Assembly (NCBI RefSeq): GCF_003576645.1
Contig: NC_044918.1
Span: forward strand, 27,985,827 to 28,049,826
Direction: 5' to 3'
DNA from: Ipomoea triloba
Lineage: Eukaryota; Streptophyta; Magnoliopsida; Solanales; Convolvulaceae
Length of the DNA: 64,000 nucleotides
Part shown: piece after piece, positions 35,273-46,018 of the stretch
How the letters are laid out: each line of letters begins with the position of its first letter
Position numbering within the stretch: the first letter of the stretch is position 1
Program-made: the position numbers and the translations under genes
The notes under the pieces: generated by a model
What the model was told of the DNA's origin: nothing
The model's input: the letters and a program-made list of their open reading frames with translations, nothing else
Databases searched by the model: none

Positions 35273-38200
35273 CATTTAACCATAATAGGCACGCACGGGT
35301 GGATAATTAATAAATTAATTAAAAAAATTAATAATTAATAAATAAATTAATAAATAAATAAAATAACTAATTTTACCAAAATGCCACTAACTTTGGGCGG
35401 GAATGTTTGGAAGGAGGATAATGCTTTTATATATAGTATAGATAATAATAATAGATTTTTTTTATATAGGGGTATTTATGCCTCTTAAACACATTCCATT
35501 TCTATTCCTTGAACCAACCAAACAGTGAAGTTACATTCTTAAAGTCTATTTCTTTAGCGAACCAAACAATAGAATATATTTCTTATTCTATTCCTAACCT
35601 ATTCCATTCCTTATGGAATACTATTCCTATTTCCTTAAAATTCATTCCGTGAACCAAACATGATGTAAATGTCCAACATCCCTCATTGTGAAATTGATCT
35701 CAAACAACATCAATATTAATCTGCTCCACTCTTCCTCTCTAAGAGCGCCCTTATCAATGGTTTTTCGGGGATAATGTCAGATTTTATGCCATGTTGGAAT
35801 GAGAGAGGAGAGGAGAGATGGGGAAGGGAGCTCCTGCAAACCAAGGATCATGCAACAGTGTAATCTGACATTTTTCTTTGACCATCATCTGTTGTTGTGT
35901 GCGTTTCGCGCACAGCAACCGCCCATGCAGGTGCGTCTGACACATTTTTTTTTTTTTTAAAAAAGGCTAAAGTGCCATCCCGCACCATGGACTCAAACCG
36001 ATTCTTCATGCCGCACCCTAACCTTTCATAACTGCTGTTTCGATTCACAAACCATAAAAATTTGTTCGTCTAGACTTTTTTACAGGTTTCCCTGTTTCCC
36101 TGCTGATGTGGCGCCGGTATTATATGATGTGGAGTTCTTTTTTTCTTTTTTCTTTTTTTTTAATCAATTCCTCCTAAATTGAAGTTTTTGAAAAATATTG
36201 GGTTGTTTTTTAATTAATTAAAAATTCATTCCCCAGTTGTTCTACTACTCCATCTCACCTTTGTTGACTTTGCGAACTTGCTCTGGACACCTTCTCCCAC
36301 CTCGCTGTCGACCAAATGCTCTACACTATCCCCAACCTCCACCGGTCTCTCCTCCACCGTCGGCCTCCAATTCCTCACCCTTCGACATCTTCTTGAACTT
36401 AGCCCTAATTCCTCACCCTTCGACATCTGAAACAAGTTTCGCATTTTCTAGGAAATTTCCAGATTCCATCTCAGCAATCATCGATTTCTCTGCAATATTT
36501 TGTGTATTCTCCTTCGTTTTCCCTCTCAGATCAACAGCATGCACCTCAGGAATCATTTCCAAAATTTATGAAATTTCTGCCTATTCACCGCGAATTTCCA
36601 AGGGGCAAGTGAACGCTTAATTTGTTCGGCGGCATTGTTCCGCCCTGGCGGTGGCAGAGTCTACGGCTTGGGCAATTTTCCAGTACAATCGGTTCTGCTC
36701 TAGGCAGTTCGGTGTCCAGCGACAAAGATTTTGGTCGGCGGCGACGATTTCTGGTAGCGAACTCCGTAGCAAATTTTCTGGGCAGCGAACTCTAGTTCCT
36801 TTTCTTAATTTGCTTTGCTGTTGAATCTCTGTATCTCTGTATTTGATTGGTGTATTGTGACCCATCACTTTTCTTTCAATTTATAAACTTCACTTTTCTT
36901 TCAATTTAAACTTCAGTTGCAATTCTTAATGTTTTATTATGATTCTGGTAGCGAACTTCAGTTGCATGTGAACATTTTGAGCATTTTGAGCGATTTCTGG
37001 TAGTGAAGATTCGGCGGCGATGACTTTCGGTAGTGAACTTTAGTTGCCGCCCTGAATGTATGATTTTGAGCATTTTGAGCGAATTGGATTTAGTTTTGGG
37101 TTTCAGACTTGCAGTCGTGGGAATAAAGGTAGATTTTGAGGGAATTTGAATTAAAGTGATGAAATGGNCATTTAACCATAATAGGCACGCACGGGTGGAT
37201 AATTAATAAATTAATTAAAAAAATTAATAATTAATAAATAAATTAATAAATAAATAAAATAACTAATTTTACCAAAATGCCACTAACTTTGGGCGGGAAT
37301 GTTTGGAAGGAGGATAATGCTTTTATATATAGTATAGATAATAATAATAGATTTTTTTTATATAGGGGTATTTATGCCTCTTAAACACATTCCATTTCTA
37401 TTCCTTGAACCAACCAAACAGTGAAGTTACATTCTTAAAGTCTATTTCTTTAGCGAACCAAACAATAGAATATATTTCTTATTCTATTCCTAACCTATTC
37501 CATTCCTTATGGAATACTATTCCTATTTCCTTAAAATTCATTCCGTGAACCAAACATGATGTAAATGTCCAACATCCCTCATTGTGAAATTGATCTCAAA
37601 CAACATCAATATTAATCTGCTCCACTCTTCCTCTCTAAGAGCGCCCTTATCAATGGTTTTTCGGGGATAATGTCAGATTTTATGCCATGTTGGAATGAGA
37701 GAGGAGAGGAGAGATGGGGAAGGGAGCTCCTGCAAACCAAGGATCATGCAACAGTGTAATCTGACATTTTTCTTTGACCATCATCTGTTGTTGTGTGCGT
37801 TTCGCGCACAGCAACCGCCCATGCAGGTGCGTCTGACACATTTTTTTTTTTTTTAAAAAAGGCTAAAGTGCCATCCCGCACCATGGACTCAAACCGATTC
37901 TTCATGCCGCACCCTAACCTTTCATAACTGCTGTTTCGATTCACAAACCATAAAAATTTGTTCGTCTAGACTTTTTTACAGGTTTCCCTGTTTCCCTGCT
38001 GATGTGGCGCCGGTATTATATGATGTGGAGTTCTTTTTTTCTTTTTTCTTTTTTTTTAATCAATTCCTCCTAAATTGAAGTTTTTGAAAAATATTGGGTT
38101 GTTTTTTAATTAATTAAAAATTCATTCCCCAGTTGTTCTACTACTCCATCTCACCTTTGTTGACTTTGCGAACTTGCTCTGGACACCTTCTCCCACCTCG

Positions 38201-39063
38201 CTGTCGACCAAATGCTCTACACTATCCCCAACCTCCACCGGTCTCTCCTCCACCGTCGGCCTCCAATTCCTCACCCTTCGACATCTTCTTGAACTTAGCC
38301 CTAATTCCTCACCCTTCGACATCTGAAACAAGTTTCGCATTTTCTAGGAAATTTCCAGATTCCATCTCAGCAATCATCGATTTCTCTGCAATATTTTGTG
38401 TATTCTCCTTCGTTTTCCCTCTCAGATCAACAGCATGCACCTCAGGAATCATTTCCAAAATTTATGAAATTTCTGCCTATTCACCGCGAATTTCCAAGGG
38501 GCAAGTGAACGCTTAATTTGTTCGGCGGCATTGTTCCGCCCTGGCGGTGGCAGAGTCTACGGCTTGGGCAATTTTCCAGTACAATCGGTTCTGCTCTAGG
38601 CAGTTCGGTGTCCAGCGACAAAGATTTTGGTCGGCGGCGACGATTTCTGGTAGCGAACTCCGTAGCAAATTTTCTGGGCAGCGAACTCTAGTTCCTTTTC
38701 TTAATTTGCTTTGCTGTTGAATCTCTGTATCTCTGTATTTGATTGGTGTATTGTGACCCATCACTTTTCTTTCAATTTATAAACTTCACTTTTCTTTCAA
38801 TTTAAACTTCAGTTGCAATTCTTAATGTTTTATTATGATTCTGGTAGCGAACTTCAGTTGCATGTGAACATTTTGAGCATTTTGAGCGATTTCTGGTAGT
38901 GAAGATTCGGCGGCGATGACTTTCGGTAGTGAACTTTAGTTGCCGCCCTGAATGTATGATTTTGAGCATTTTGAGCGAATTGGATTTAGTTTTGGGTTTC
39001 AGACTTGCAGTCGTGGGAATAAAGGTAGATTTTGAGGGAATTTGAATTAAAGTGATGAAATGG
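35273..39063. other. False tandem duplication 3 (assembly overlap)
   Basis: 35273-37167 and 37169-39063 are identical with offset 1896 around the single N at 37168. The copied unit contains the 5' end of the minus-strand Helitron, flanking DNA and most of a Mutator-like element. A real duplication would not start and stop at an N. Confidence 0.92.
35443..35964. other. Intergenic DNA between Helitron and Mutator-like element
   Basis: Short repeats of attccattcc/ttattccta type at 35470-35660 resemble the ends of another small MITE (ttccttgaaccaaccaaac and ttccgtgaaccaaacatga). No gene is seen. Confidence 0.5.
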
Positions 39064-39264
39064 CTACCACATTTGCAAACAAAAACACGTCAATAAGAAA
39101 TCACCACCACGTCATCAAGTTATTACCTATCACTTGAAGTCAACCTGTAAAAAGTCTAGACGAACAAATTTTTATGGTTTGTGAATCGAAACAGCAGTTA
39201 TGTAAGGTCAGGGTGCGGCATGAAGAATCTGTTTGAGTTCATGGTGTGGGATGACACTTTAGCC
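35965..39264. mobile_element. Mutator-like element with long TIRs
   Basis: Inverted ends of about 130 bp: ggctaaagtgccatcccgca at the left, matched by the complement at 39120-39264 (includes tgtctagacgaac-like and cgaaacagcagtta). The A-rich flanks hide the target duplication. The real interior is about 1.3 kb after removing the false copy. It contains GC-richer exon-like DNA at 36237-36800 (copy 38133-38696), open on both strands over 70-127 codons, but I recognise no family. This fits a Pack-MULE that captured host sequence. No transposase is present. Confidence 0.65.
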
Positions 39265-39403
39265 AAAAAAATATCATATTTGTTTTTTTTTTCATCTCAT
39301 CCAATTTTCTCTTTCCTAATCACACTTACAAAAATCCCTCAAAAATCGCAAAATAACCCCATTGATAAGGATGCTCTAAGCATCTTTCCAGTGCTCCTTC
39401 ATA

Positions 39404-39406
<3 letters not shown>

Positions 39407-39445
<39 letters not shown>
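39407..39445. repeat. (TTA)n microsatellite
   Basis: About 12-13 uninterrupted units. Confidence 0.9.
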
Positions 39446-39660
39446 GGAAAATTTGTACTTTTTGTCCCTTAGTTATAGAGTAATTGTAGAATTCGTCCGA
39501 AGTATGAGTTGTGTTCACTTTTCGCCTTAAGCTATCATGGGCATTCCACTTTTCATGCTTACTTCTAATCCTTAATGTTTTGTTGGTAAATGGATCAAAA
39601 GTGCAACGTCATCAATAACTTATGAACAAAAAGTGAGCATGACCAATAATTAGAAACAAA
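39446..39660. other. MITE-like remnant
   Basis: Phrases gtactttttgtcccttagtt and the later gaacaaaaagtgagcat suggest imperfect inverted ends of a small element. No target duplication was found. Confidence 0.3.
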
Positions 39661-41700
39661 CTAGTATGCCACCCGTGCGATGCACGGTCTGAAATTTGGG
39701 AATATAAATTATAAATTGAATGCTATATTATTACAAAGTATTAATATAATTAAATTTAATTTAAAATGTAAGCAACCTTGTAGTAAATTTATAATTTATT
39801 TTGATAGTTAGTTTATTAATAGCATTAGGTAATAATTAATTAAAATAAGGAACAATACTAAAGGTGGATTATCATATTCATTACAAAATATATAAATAAC
39901 TTATTGGCTACACATAGAAACATAATGTCCATTTTATATAACAGTTACAAATTCTTAAAACCTCCTTGTATACAACATTTGACGTTGAAGAAGAATAATC
40001 TCCCTTATCATCAACAATAACAACTTTAAGACCATTAGGATTGTTAACTCTCGATAGAGCCACATAGAGTTGTCCATTTACAAAAACAGGTTTCTTTAAG
40101 AATAGTCCAACATTAGACAAACTTCGTCCGTGACTTTTATTTATTGTCATTGCATAAGACAACATTAGCGGGAATTGTCTCCTTTCAAACTTAAATGTCA
40201 ACCGCGGATCTGATGGTGTCATTCACAATATCTCTGCTTCAATAACATGCTCTGTCAATCTAGTAATAACCAATCTAGTACCATTACACAATCCAATTGA
40301 GTGATCTATATTTCGCAATAGCATCACTGGATAACCAACTTTAAGAGCAAGTGAATGGTTAGGAATACATGAGATCGCAATCCATTTAAGAATTCCGGGG
40401 CATTTAACTCAGCAAATGAATCTGTACATGTATCAGACTGACAAATAGAGTCACAACTAAAATATGTTCTCCCATCAATTGGAATCAAATTAATCATATA
40501 TTGATTGATTTCATTGACTACATCGATAGTTGGTGCTAATATAGCATAACCATTCAAGTACTACATATCGCACGAATTTGTAAGAAACATGGGAAATGTG
40601 CTATGAACTATTGCTTCAATAGGATCACTTGGGATTTGTAACAAATTGTCATTTGGAATGTCTATGTTTGTATGGCCATCAGTTTCCACACCAAATTCAC
40701 CATTACCTTACCAACTATATATCCAATTTGCAAATTTCTCAATCCGTGCACGACAATCAACATCTCCTATTGACTGTAGTCTTAAGTTCTTAGTTAGTCT
40801 TAAAACCTTACAGCTGTTCCACGAATAAGAAGAGTTGATGCTTGCCCCAACAATATCTTGTCTTGACCCATTTGGAATCACTGGTAAAATTTGACGGAAA
40901 TCACCCCCAAGAACAACTGTCTTATCCCAAAATGTCATATTTTCAGTCAACACATTTACAAACCTCATTAGATCTCTCATAGTTCAATCCAACGCTTCAA
41001 AACCATCATAGGAGCTTCATCCCAAATAATTAACTTATTTGGCATTTCCGAATAAGTTAATTTTCGTGCTTCTGAGTATTGCTTATTAGCTTCAAACCAA
41101 CTAAGGAACATACTTTCCCCAAACTGAATGTCATAACTAAACAACCGCCAGCTAGTTTCACATGCAGATATGTAGCGGCAATCATAAAACATTGTGATCT
41201 CATCTATAACCGGCTCACCATTAATATCTGCGGTACTCTTGTAGAATTCTGTTGTCACACGATTGTTACCCTTATTCACATACTTAAATAAGTACTTAAT
41301 GGAACAGGACTGGTTGCACCATTCAACATTGATGTGTGCTCGATACTTCATAAGCAAATATCTGTTATGTGGTACTAAAATCTGTTATCTAACAAAATAC
41401 CATTATTATCAACAATTTGACCATTATCTCGTCGACTGTAAAGCGGGCACCCATCTTGATCAAAATCTGACACACTAACAAATTTGTTGGGTCAGTATTT
41501 AGAGCAACGTCCTTTGACCATGCATGGAGGGTTTTTTTAAGATGACCACACAGACCGTGAATCATAAACTCACCAACAATATTATAATACTCTTCATTTG
41601 CTACTCTATTTGGAATTTCAGCTGAAATTACGGAGTCAATATTTTGACACAATGAAGTTAGCATGCTTGCTAAGTGTACTCACTATTACATACTCATTGT
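39661..41700 (-). mobile_element. Degenerate autonomous-type Helitron, 3' portion
   Basis: The 3' end on the minus strand is a hairpin (ccgtgcatcgcacgg), then gtggcata and CTAG (39664-39661), with host A at 39660. It contains Rep and helicase coding remnants. The 5' end could not be placed with confidence; it lies beyond 41700. Confidence 0.7.
39908..41664 (-). pseudogene. Helitron Rep/helicase (RepHel) remnant
   Basis: From N to C on the minus strand: a Rep-region piece (SIKYLFKYVNKGNNR, with the paired tyrosines of the HUH rolling-circle nuclease motif). Next comes an abrupt join to helicase motif II (LIIWDEAPMM, near 41030), then motif III (LGGDFRQILPVIPNG), LTKNLRL, and motifs V-VI (AMTINKSHGRS, GQLYVALSRV). 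The Walker A motif and the rest of the Rep-helicase linker are missing, so an internal deletion fused Rep to motif II. Several frameshifts and stops separate the pieces. RepHel drives rolling-circle transposition; this copy cannot encode it. Confidence 0.85.
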
Positions 41701-42429
41701 TTATGTTTTAATTTCCTAATAGAATCAAACAAAAGTAAATGCATAATGAAATTGCATGTATTATTTTTAACTATAATATAGTAACACTGAAAGAAATTAT
41801 ATCTTTTAAAATAAGCATATTGTTTTGTATTTATTAATTAATTTAAAACATTTCGATATTATTACAAACATAAAACTAAAAAAAGTAAAAAGAATAATTA
41901 TGTGTTAGGATTAATATTTAATACGTAAATAATTATTGCAAATGAGATAATGTAAAATATTATATATTTTTATTATAGATATATAATACTTTATAAGAAC
42001 TCGCGAAAGCGAGGCACAAGGCTTCTTTTACTTATAAATCAAGAGAAGGTTTCAGAACTCGGGAAAATTCAAAGTTTTAATAAGAATGAAAATACTATTA
42101 TAAATAGAATTATACAATTTATAATTATGACTTAGTAGTATTCAATAAAATTTAGTATGTCATCTGCGAGTTACACATCAATAGTTTAAAGAAATTAAAA
42201 CATAAACAATGAGTATGAAATTATATAAAATATTACACATAACATATAATATTTTTTTACATATATAAAAAATAAAATTTCATAAAATTTAAATACATGT
42301 ATTACATTATATGCCATAAGACAAAAAAAATCCTAAATCTAAACAAATCATTTACAATTTATATTTATTGAAAATTAAAACAACATGCGTAATAAACGAA
42401 CTACTAATAATCTAATTTGAATTTTAAAT
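41701..42429. other. AT-rich DNA, no gene seen
   Basis: Only feature noticed: a perfect hairpin ctcgc-gaaa-gcgag at 42000-42013. It may be the eroded 3' terminus of the Helitron whose helicase remnant lies at 42430-42640, but no CTRR end follows at the expected distance. Confidence 0.4.
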
Positions 42430-42640
42430 TATAAATTATGAAAGACTTTTTGTCCATAGCATTCATAGAGTTACTACAATGATAAGTTGAATCACTGAAA
42501 ATAAAATTTTTATGTTATTTTGGACTACTAACTCTAAAAAACCACATAAAGTTGTTCATGATTTAAAAAATGATTATTCAATAACAAATCAACATACTTT
42601 AAAGTTTGTGCTTGAATTTTATTGATAGCTATAACATACA
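42430..42640 (-). pseudogene. Second Helitron helicase C-terminal remnant
   Basis: The minus-strand frame reads VIAINKIQAQTLKYVDLLLN then NHFLNHEQLYVVF, the eroded counterpart of the helicase phrases AMTINKSQGQT and HGQLYVALSRV. It is more diverged than the copy at 39908-41664 and lacks everything N-terminal, so it represents a different, older Helitron. No usable ORF remains. Confidence 0.55.
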
Positions 42641-43410
42641 AATTTAGAAAAATATAACACCACATTTAATATTTAAAAATTATTAAATTGCATAGCAAAT
42701 TACAATATAATTATATAATTGAAATTTAACTTGATCTGGTGAAATTATTCTACCCGCACAATAAATAACACACACACACATATAATTATTTCAAAAAATA
42801 ATTGAAATTTAACCATATTTAATACGATTAAACACACAAATTACAAATTTAAATTTGATATTTATAATAATAATCTTTATCCTTTTTTATAAAAATTACA
42901 AAACATTACGGAGTATATGTTAAGACTTAAGACCCAACTTATGCATGTTGAGAAAGAAGTAACCAAGTCTGATATTTAATCTAACTCATTATAATAACGT
43001 GAACTATTCTAATATTTCAAATCTAACCCAATACAAATTTAACCCAAATCTGATCCGACCCAACTAATCCAAACCCAACAACCCGTAGTATAAAAATTAC
43101 AACCCACCCATGTTAAACCCTAAATACATGTTCGTTCTTCCGCAGCCTTCCTCCGGTCCTCTTTCTCTACCTTTCGCTCGCCATCCTTTCTCTTGCAGCC
43201 GCTCCAAATCCACCATTTCTGCTCTTCTTCTGGCATCCTTATATACCACCAACCACACTCATGGCCTGCCTATCACCCTTACCCCGAAAAAGAAGAACTT
43301 TACAACGTGCAGAGGACTGGGCTTCACTGCCTCATTTAGGTGTCGGTGCCGCCGTGATTACCGATTAGGTCCTCGGCAGACTGGGATTCCAGGAGAATGA
43401 AGAAGAATAA
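42641..43410. other. AT-rich spacer, then GC-richer segment before the TBCC1-like exon
   Basis: 42641-43100 is AT-rich without features. From 43110 a 96-codon + frame opens, with Ser/Arg-rich composition resembling an organelle-targeting peptide. It ends just before the TBCC1-like frame and is not in frame with it. It may be 5' UTR or remnant of a neighbouring exon. I do not recognise it. Confidence 0.35.
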
Positions 43411-43824
43411 GGTAAGGAGCAGTTCGAGCACGGCCTTCTCCCAATTCCGAAGCTCATCTTCACCGACGGCATGCAAACCCTAGCCCCGATCAAGGACAAA
43501 CTCTTGTCGCTCTGTGCCGACTCTGCTCACCGTGTCAACTCGCAATCCATTTCCGAGACGCTTCAGATCTCGCCTGGCCACACGCGCCTTGTGCTCAAAA
43601 CCGTTGCTACCGTCCTGCACTCCGAATCGGATCCCCTCGCCACCGCCAATCCCGCCGAGGTTGATTCCGTCGGCGTGAATGTTTTCGATTTGGTGGTGTT
43701 TCTGTACATTCAGAGTTATAAGAGGCCCCTTCCCAAGGGGCATAAGGACTCCGCTGCAGTCGCAGATGTTTGGCCATCCACTTCTGCGTTCGATGGCTTC
43801 TTATCTGCCCTTTCGCCACTGCAA
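43411..43824 (+). pseudogene. TBCC domain-containing protein 1 first-exon fragment
   Basis: The frame encodes EQFEHGLLPIPKLIFTDG, then LSESD-type helices and VVFLYIQSYKRPLPKGHKDS followed by VADVWPSTSAFDG. This is the N-terminal region of plant TBCC1 (a relative of tubulin cofactor C linked to centrosome/microtubule organisation in animals), from memory. It stops at CTGCAA followed by a good donor gtaagg (43825). An in-frame TAA at 43408-43410 precedes it; an ATG at 43397 is out of frame, so translation could only start at 43471. The next exon, which should begin the RSNSRRF region, and the C-terminal TBCC domain are not seen before NDC1 begins 2.2 kb later. Best read as a truncated duplicate. 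Confidence 0.6.
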
Positions 43825-45449
43825 GTAAGGAGCTTTAACATCCTTGATTTGTTCAAAAAAATTACTCCGTATTGTTTACTGTGATAGACATGATGGTGAA
43901 TTTATGTTTTTCATAATTCTAATGCTCTGCATTTTATTTGAAAGTTTTGTTTCAACTTACACGAATTTTTCTAATGTAGATGTTGCATCTTGTGTATTGT
44001 TATCTTTGTAACTATGAAGGAGCATTCTGATTGTTGTAAAATTTTGTAATGTTAAGATTATAATAGGAAATTTTGTAGTTTGCATTTTGACTACTCAGGT
44101 CTGCTCCATTTGAAATTCTACCTGCAAAAATTAGTTTGCTTTCTACAGTATGTGGTCTTTGGACATAGCATGCTTAACCTATGGACAGATCAAGGATCAC
44201 TCTTAGGCATTGATGCACTTCTTGGTTGCCCTTTACACCTCCCTATCTCTAAGGTGAATTAATTTTATAGCATTTTATTTTGACTTTATCTTTCCAGTAT
44301 ACTTTCATCTAGATGAAAATAATAATTTTGTGACAGTGGATTTCTTACACTTTCTAATTGTGTAACAGTGTATTTCTTCCTCCTGCTTGGTGTGTATAAA
44401 TGTATTGGCTGTGATTGGATACATACACAAACATACATTTGTACTTTTAGTGTTCTCTCTCCCCCTTCCCCAAAACAAATGAGAAACACAAATATATATC
44501 CAAATCTCACTGCGTAAATATTCAAAATGGGTTTGTGCACAATAAAATGCTCACAATTAACATAATTCTAAATGTAATATAGCTTTGAAATGATAAAAAA
44601 TGAAAGTATTCATAAATCACCTTTTGTTTATTCTCTTGTGCTTCAATGTAAATGTGGTGTTTCACCAAAATTCAGTTTCAAAAGTATATAATTATTACCT
44701 TTTAACATGCTTGTTTTTGCTCACACGACTTCTGAAACTAAATATTACATTGGTAAATACTACTCTGGTACCTTATTAGTGAAGAGAACTTGTCACATGC
44801 CAAAACTGAAATTAGATTTACATGTTTTATCATTAGTCAATATCTTCTAAAAATGTACCTAGAAACTTACTTGTTTGTGTTTTTTTGCTATTATGATAAT
44901 ACTCTGATCTTGGTTTCAGGTGTCAATATGAGAACCTTGGTATGCTGCTGATTCCCTTAACAAAGGGGTTCTAACATTTTTTCTGTGCAAGCTTTGCCAC
45001 TCACAGTTATCCTTTTTTCCTGTAAAAACAAATTAGCATCACTGTAAATATTAAATAGGATGAAGTTTCGTGAGATAGAGCTCACCTCTTGTTTCTTGAT
45101 CTTTCACTTCTGCTTCAGTGTAAATGTGGGGTTTCACTATGAAACATCTAGTATTTATAGTCACTTTCTCATGAAAATTCAATTTCAAAAATATGTAATC
45201 ATTAGCTTGCTTGTGCTGGGCATAACTTGGAAAATTAAACATTGCATTGGTAAATAATATTTATTACCTGTCAATCAATGCATATCTTGATCAGTTAAAC
45301 AGTAATAATTAGCATTGAAAAATGGGAAACAGCTGTAATACAACATTAAATATTAATCAGAAGTAAATTTAAAGGGTAAAATTTTCCTAAAAAATAAATT
45401 GGAGCTTTGGGCGGGAGAATGAAGCCTTTTTAGAGGCCACTCTTTTTAT
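43825..45449 (+). other. Intron-like or intergenic DNA
   Basis: T-rich, intron-like sequence following the TBCC1 exon. A small open segment at 44099-44255 is bounded by AG and GT but matches nothing I know and has stops in the spliced frame. A repeated phrase (ttcagtgtaaatgtggggtttcac near 45114, related to cttcaatgtaaatgtggtgt near 44641) shows an old internal duplication of about 470 bp spacing. Confidence 0.45.
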
Positions 45450-45451
45450 TA

Positions 45452-45708
45452 CTCCCTCCGTCCCGTTTTATGTGTCTGGTTCGGTTAACAGGCTTGACTG
45501 AAGTTATTTTTAATTCAATTTTTCATAATATTAAGTTTAGTATTAATATACAAAATTTATATATTTAGAAACTACACTAAAAGTACTATTAAACACAAAA
45601 AATCAAATTTAAAAATAAGTAAAAAATGATAAAGAAAATAAACAAAGAAGAAAGAGTTGGATTGACCAGTGAATAGTAAGTATGACAGATAAAATGGGAC
45701 AGAGGGAG
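45452..45708. mobile_element. Stowaway MITE (257 bp)
   Basis: Terminal inverted repeats ctccctccgtccc and gggacagagggag, each flanked by the TA target duplication (45450-45451 and 45709-45710). This is the classic Tc1/mariner-derived Stowaway structure. It sits about 310 bp upstream of the NDC1 start codon. Confidence 0.92.
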
Positions 45709-46018
45709 TATAATATAAGAGATCTCTTTATTATAATAAGAGATTCTATAACTCATCGTAAAATTTATGAACGAATTTTCCCTTATTATTATTCACAACA
45801 ATTATAATTTTAATCCGTATTTTCATCCAAACGCCACATAAGTATGTTCTCAATAATGTCTTCATCCATGAGTAGCGGAGCATCGTGGAGCCCAAAGAGC
45901 CACCCAAACTCATCGAATTTTAGGCCTTTGAGTTCCTTCCATCTCTGAATTGTGGCCTTTCTCTTACTCTTACCAGTTACAGCCATCGCCTAATCACTGG
46001 AGAAGCAGTCAATCAGTA

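Larger units (their letters stand above)
28358..35442 (-). mobile_element. Non-autonomous Helitron, minus strand
   Basis: On the minus strand it starts TCTATACTATATATAAAAGC (right end, 35442) and ends with a hairpin (cgtgcaacgcacgg), then gcgaaaata and CTAG at 28361-28358. It is flanked by A and T in the expected way. Terminal sequences match the + strand Helitron at 10523-19722. A complete solo gypsy LTR is nested at 32187-34820. The rest is AT-rich, with a diverged repeat field at 29200-30900. Near 34860-35090 the minus strand has a TATA-like gtataaatag and exon-like sequence that may be a captured promoter or 5' exon. At 31238-32180 I see no certain gene. Confidence 0.8.

Noticed and set aside
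42000..42013. Perfect ctcgc-gaaa-gcgag hairpin as a Helitron 3' end
   Set aside because: No CTRR terminus follows within the usual 10-12 bases on either strand.
43110..43400. A 96-codon ORF as a separate gene
   Set aside because: The composition is suggestive of a targeting peptide, but it ends abruptly, matches no family I know, and is not in frame with the next exon.
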